Shown: in pieces, positions 61,232 through 64,000 of the stretch
Numbering within the stretch: position 1 is the stretch's first letter
Layout: every line of letters begins with the position of its first letter
NCBI RefSeq assembly: GCF_009696265.1
Contig: NZ_VUMH01000002.1
Span: 356,923-420,922, forward strand
Length of the DNA: 64,000 bases
Reading direction: 5' to 3'
DNA from: Desulfovibrio porci
Lineage (GTDB): Bacteria; Desulfobacterota; Desulfovibrionia; Desulfovibrionales; Desulfovibrionaceae
The notes under the pieces: generated by a model
Database searches by the model: none
Told to the model about the DNA's origin: nothing
The model's input: only the letters and a program-made list of their open reading frames with translations
Position numbers and translations under genes: made by a program

Positions 61232-62023
61232 CTACACTACAGGGCCGCGAGAATGCGCGGCGGCCAGGCCCAGCAGCACGGCCCCGGCCTGAGCCACATT
61301 CAGGGAATCAAAAGAGCGGGCCAGGGGAATGCGCAGCATATGCGCGCAACGCTTGGCCACGCCGGGGCGGAGGCCCTTGTCCTCATTGCCGAGCACCAGC
61401 ACGGCGGGCAGGCGCATCCGGTCCGTAAAGGCGTCCAGGCTGTTGGGGCCTTCGGCCCCGCCCGCGCCGTAAATGGTCAGGCCAGCTTCGTCGGCGCTGT
61501 CCAGGGCGCGGGCCAGATTGGTCACCTGGGCCACGGGCAGATGTTCCAAGGCTCCGGCGGCGGCGCGCCGGGCGCCAGGTCCCAGATAGGCGCTGTTGTG
61601 CCGGGGCAGCAGCAGGCCCGCTCCGCCCAGGGCGTAGAGCGTGCGGCAGAGCGTGCCCACATTGCCGGGGTCCTGCACTTGGTCCAGGGCCAGCAGCAGC
61701 GGCAGGGGCGCGTCGGCCACGGCGGCCAGCAATTCTTCCAGCCCGCAAAAGCCGGTGACGGCCAGGCGGGCCACCACCCCCTGGTGGGCGACGGCGTCGC
61801 GCCCCTGACGCGCGCCGCGGCACAGGCGGTCAAGAGCCGCCGCTTCCACCAGGCTGAAGCGCACGCCGTTCCGGCGGCAGAGGTTCTGCACTTCGCGCGC
61901 TTCGGGGCCGCGCAGGCCCTTTTTGCAGAGGACGAGGTCCACCCGCTGGGGCTCGGAGGCAAGCAGCTCCAGCACGGGTTTCAGCCCCGGCAACAGCGGG
62001 GCGTCGTCGGAGTGATCATTCAT
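61232..62023 (-). CDS. rlmB: TrmH/SpoU-family rRNA 2'-O-methyltransferase (RlmB-like)
   Basis: The 263-residue product has an N-terminal substrate-binding domain (about 1-95; starts PGLKPVLELL, KKGLRG) and a C-terminal SPOUT knot with ALDQVQDPGNVGTLCRT, LVLGNEDKGLRPGVAKRC and IPLARSFDSLNVAQAGAVLL. This matches the RlmB/TrmH family that methylates the 2'-OH of guanosine in 23S rRNA. The specific site cannot be read from sequence, so RlmB is the best guess rather than certain. It is divergent from mltD. Confidence 0.85.
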   Translation of the reverse strand: MNDHSDDAPLLPGLKPVLELLASEPQRVDLVLCKKGLRGPEAREVQNLCRRNGVRFSLVEAAALDRLCRGARQGRDAVAHQGVVARLAVTGFCGLEELLAAVADAPLPLLLALDQVQDPGNVGTLCRTLYALGGAGLLLPRHNSAYLGPGARRAAAGALEHLPVAQVTNLARALDSADEAGLTIYGAGGAEGPNSLDAFTDRMRLPAVLVLGNEDKGLRPGVAKRCAHMLRIPLARSFDSLNVAQAGAVLLGLAAAHSRGPVV

Positions 62024-62162
62024 GGGCGTCTCCGGCGGAACATGTTGATGGCCGCTGACGGGCGGTCAGAGTTGGAGTCGGACGCCGCGGACGCGGCGCG
62101 TTCCGGCCTGTGTACGCATCTTCCCGGCTGAAGGCAAGCCGGGCGGCAACGGGAGTGAATAT

Positions 62163-63818
62163 ATGGCAAACTGTAAACTGCGTTTTCGCGCGGCGGGAAC
62201 CTGCTGGCTGCTGGCCGCGGCGCTCTGTCTGCTGTTGGCGGGCGGCTGCGCCACGCGCCAGGGAAAAGGGCCGGAGGTCTCCACCCCGTCCTTTGTGCTG
62301 CCGGACGACGAAAGCGCTTCGCCCCTGACCCGGACCGAACTGGCGGCCCTCAAATCCACCGGGCAGATCGACAAGAACGTGCCCGACGAAGCCATGCCGG
62401 ACGTGGCCCGCCAATATAAATATTTTCTGCGCAAAGGCCGCAATACCATGAGCGTGTTTTCCAAGCGCTCGGAGCAATATCTGGCTTACGCCCGCAAAGT
62501 CTTCCGTTCGCGCGGCATGCCCGACGAACTGGCTTACCTTGCCATTGTGGAGAGCGGCTACAAAGCCGACGCCAAATCTCCGGCGGGCGCCGCCGGGGCC
62601 TGGCAGTTCATGCCTTACACCGGCATGAAGTACGGCCTGAACCAGGACTGGTGGATGGATGAGCGCCTGGACCCTTACAAGGCCACGGAAGCCGCCGCCG
62701 ACTATCTTCAGAAGCTTTACGGCGACTTCGGCGACTGGCCCACGGCCATCGCGGCCTACAACGCCGGTGAAGGCAAGATGAGCCGCGCCAAACAGGGCAC
62801 CGGCGGCCGCGATTTCTTCGAGGTCAAGGCCCGCAACCACAAGCTGGACGACAAGGCCCAACTGCGGGAAGAAACCAAACAGTACGTGCCCCGCTTCCTG
62901 GCCGTGGCCAAGATCATGCGCAATCTGCCCCAACTGGGCTTTGAGCCCATCCAGCCGGACAAGGCCCCCGGCGTGCTGCGCTTCACGGCCCGGCCCGGCA
63001 CGGATCTGATGGCCTTTTCCAGCGCCTGCCGCCTGAGCTGGGAGGAGTTCCGCGCTTATAATCAGCACCACAAACGGCCCATCACCTCCACGGAGCGCAC
63101 GACCTTCGTCTATGTGCCCGCGCGTTACGAGCGGGAGGCCACGGCCTTTCTGCGTTCGCCCCAGGCCAATGCCTATGCGGACTGGCGTCCGGCCAAGGTG
63201 GCCACCTCGGCGGACTCCTGGGACAAGATCAGCCGCCGCAGCAATGTGCCCGTGGCCCGGCTGAAAGCGGCCAACCCCGGCAATGACCGGTTGAGCGCCG
63301 GGGAGATGGTGCTGGTGCCGCGCTCGGTGAATATGTCGGCCACAGCCGTGGCCGCGCTTGATCCCAAAGAGTCCAGAACTGCCAGAGAGACGCGGCAGGG
63401 CAAAAAAGAGCGTCTGAAACCCGGCGACAGCCGCGCCCCGGCACGGGAAACGGCGGTGGCCGCCGGCGGCAGTCACAAGCTCCAGCCCGACGAAACCCTC
63501 TATGCCGTGGCCCGCAAATACAATGTGAGCCTCAAGGATTTGCAGGACTGCAATCAGATCGACAATCCCAACAAGGTGCGCGCAGGCTGCATCCTGCGCA
63601 TTCCGGGCGCGGCGGTGGCCGCCGCGCCGTCCGCCGGAGGCTCCAGCGGCCGCGTGGGCAAGGCCGGGCGCAAAGCCACCTATACGGTGCAGGCCAAAGA
63701 CAGCCTCTGGAATATCGCGCGCAAACACAATGTCAGCGTGGACGATCTCAAGCGCTGGAATAATGTGGATGAGAAAAGCCTGCGTGCAGGGGCGACCCTG
63801 GTGGTGAACCTGGATTAG
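62163..63818 (+). CDS. mltD: Membrane-bound lytic murein transglycosylase D with LysM repeats
   Basis: The 551-residue product has a signal sequence ending at a lipobox-like AGGC (cysteine near residue 30), so it should be a lipoprotein. The transglycosylase domain (about 110-250) has DELAYLAIVESGYKADAKSPAGAAG with the catalytic glutamate and ending in AAYNAGEGKMSRA. A first LysM lies about residues 335-385, and two clear LysM domains at about 435-480 and 505-551 bind peptidoglycan. It cuts glycan strands during growth. GGGAG precedes the ATG. Confidence 0.92.
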   Translation: MANCKLRFRAAGTCWLLAAALCLLLAGGCATRQGKGPEVSTPSFVLPDDESASPLTRTELAALKSTGQIDKNVPDEAMPDVARQYKYFLRKGRNTMSVFSKRSEQYLAYARKVFRSRGMPDELAYLAIVESGYKADAKSPAGAAGAWQFMPYTGMKYGLNQDWWMDERLDPYKATEAAADYLQKLYGDFGDWPTAIAAYNAGEGKMSRAKQGTGGRDFFEVKARNHKLDDKAQLREETKQYVPRFLAVAKIMRNLPQLGFEPIQPDKAPGVLRFTARPGTDLMAFSSACRLSWEEFRAYNQHHKRPITSTERTTFVYVPARYEREATAFLRSPQANAYADWRPAKVATSADSWDKISRRSNVPVARLKAANPGNDRLSAGEMVLVPRSVNMSATAVAALDPKESRTARETRQGKKERLKPGDSRAPARETAVAAGGSHKLQPDETLYAVARKYNVSLKDLQDCNQIDNPNKVRAGCILRIPGAAVAAAPSAGGSSGRVGKAGRKATYTVQAKDSLWNIARKHNVSVDDLKRWNNVDEKSLRAGATLVVNLD

Positions 63819-63899
63819 GGCTCCGGCCCGCCAGCCAGCGCCATTCGTAGCTTTTGGGCGGATGTGACAACGAAGTGAGGAAAATTTTACAAAAAGGCG

Positions 63900-63928
63900 T
63901 TGACAGGGAGAGGGCGTCTGGATATCTT
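63900..63928 (+). promoter_or_regulatory. Strong promoter near right edge, possibly of an rRNA operon
   Basis: TTGACA (63900-63905) and TATCTT (63923-63928) are 17 bases apart, preceded by an A/T-rich upstream segment (GAAAATTTTACAAAAAGGCG) like a UP element. The window ends in AAAAAAAGTCGTT, which looks like a second copy of the AAAAAGGCGTTGACA start. Such tandem promoters are typical ahead of rRNA operons, but the product is outside the window. Confidence 0.55.
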
Positions 63929-64000
63929 CCACTTCCCGCGACTGAACAACAACTTTTGACCGCAGCGAAAAAAATGTTCGCGAAACGAAAAAAAGTCGTT

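Noticed and set aside
62016..63932. 638-codon open frame antisense to mltD
   Set aside because: High-GC coding DNA often leaves long open frames on the opposite strand. mltD has a signal sequence, catalytic motif and LysM domains; the antisense product shows no family and has biased Gly/Ala/His/Val composition.

Overview
The window is high-GC DNA from a sulfate-reducing Desulfovibrio (Desulfobacterota). The best marker is a tetraheme cytochrome c3 at 37195-37584 whose heme motifs alternate CX2CH, CX4CH, CX2CH, CX4CH; by recall its mature sequence is very close to that of D. desulfuricans. A siroheme decarboxylase-type gene (ahbB), a futalosine-pathway menaquinone gene (mqnB) and tightly packed genes with strong Shine-Dalgarno sites fit the same group.

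Layout. (1) 1-8703 is a clearly AT-richer block, all on the minus strand: an MsbA-like ABC exporter, a two-domain glycosyltransferase, a methyltransferase, two sugar-nucleotide SDR enzymes, a terminator, and a truncated polytopic membrane protein. It looks like a cell-surface glycan cluster. It ends in about 1.2 kb of gene-poor, possibly degenerate DNA next to a tRNA-Leu(UAA) gene (9883-9968), as expected for an island integrated at a tRNA 3' end. (2) 10018-14358 holds pgpA, infA, moaC-lgt, a YdjM-like membrane protein and a small lipoprotein. (3) 14509-16899 pairs a periplasmic binding protein with a diguanylate cyclase. (4) 17001-23421 carries psd-pssA (phosphatidylethanolamine synthesis) and leuA-leuC-leuD-leuB, whose spacers hold long inverted repeats. 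(5) 23476-34277 holds an unknown secreted protein, a DMT transporter, rlpA, purL, a polyprenyl synthase, mqnB, a nucleotide-sugar dehydrogenase, a DUF2065 protein and ubiE/menG. (6) 34798-36960 encodes an acidic, repeat-rich protein carrying ten [D/E/A]-h-D-x-L-L-like motifs. (7) 37195-42094 runs from a SLOG-like unknown through ahbB-hemL-cbiG-cbiH to cytochrome c3, so tetrapyrrole synthesis lies beside a major heme protein. (8) 42268-49828 holds an Fe-alcohol dehydrogenase, a PEBP-family protein, an RRM protein, the rpsF-rpsR-rplI-dnaB operon, a PilZ-like protein and alr. (9) 49935-55327 holds a YtpQ-like unknown, tgt, a queuosine-precursor-type transporter and a fused binding-protein/diguanylate cyclase. 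(10) 55521-60218 holds era, yggS and fliL-fliN-fliO-fliP-fliQ. (11) 60261-64000 holds a GNAT acetyltransferase, a possible small RNA locus, rlmB/trmH, mltD and, at the right edge, a strong promoter that may serve an rRNA operon or other highly expressed gene beyond the window.

I found no CRISPR array, intact transposase, integrase or obvious defence system. The less explained material is the acidic repeat protein, the tRNA-linked glycan island, several families of long intergenic inverted repeats (three of which contain the stop codon of the adjacent gene), a possible attenuator ahead of ubiE, and a candidate small RNA near 61.1 kb. Positions of domains and promoters are read by eye. Family names come from motif recognition, not from searches.
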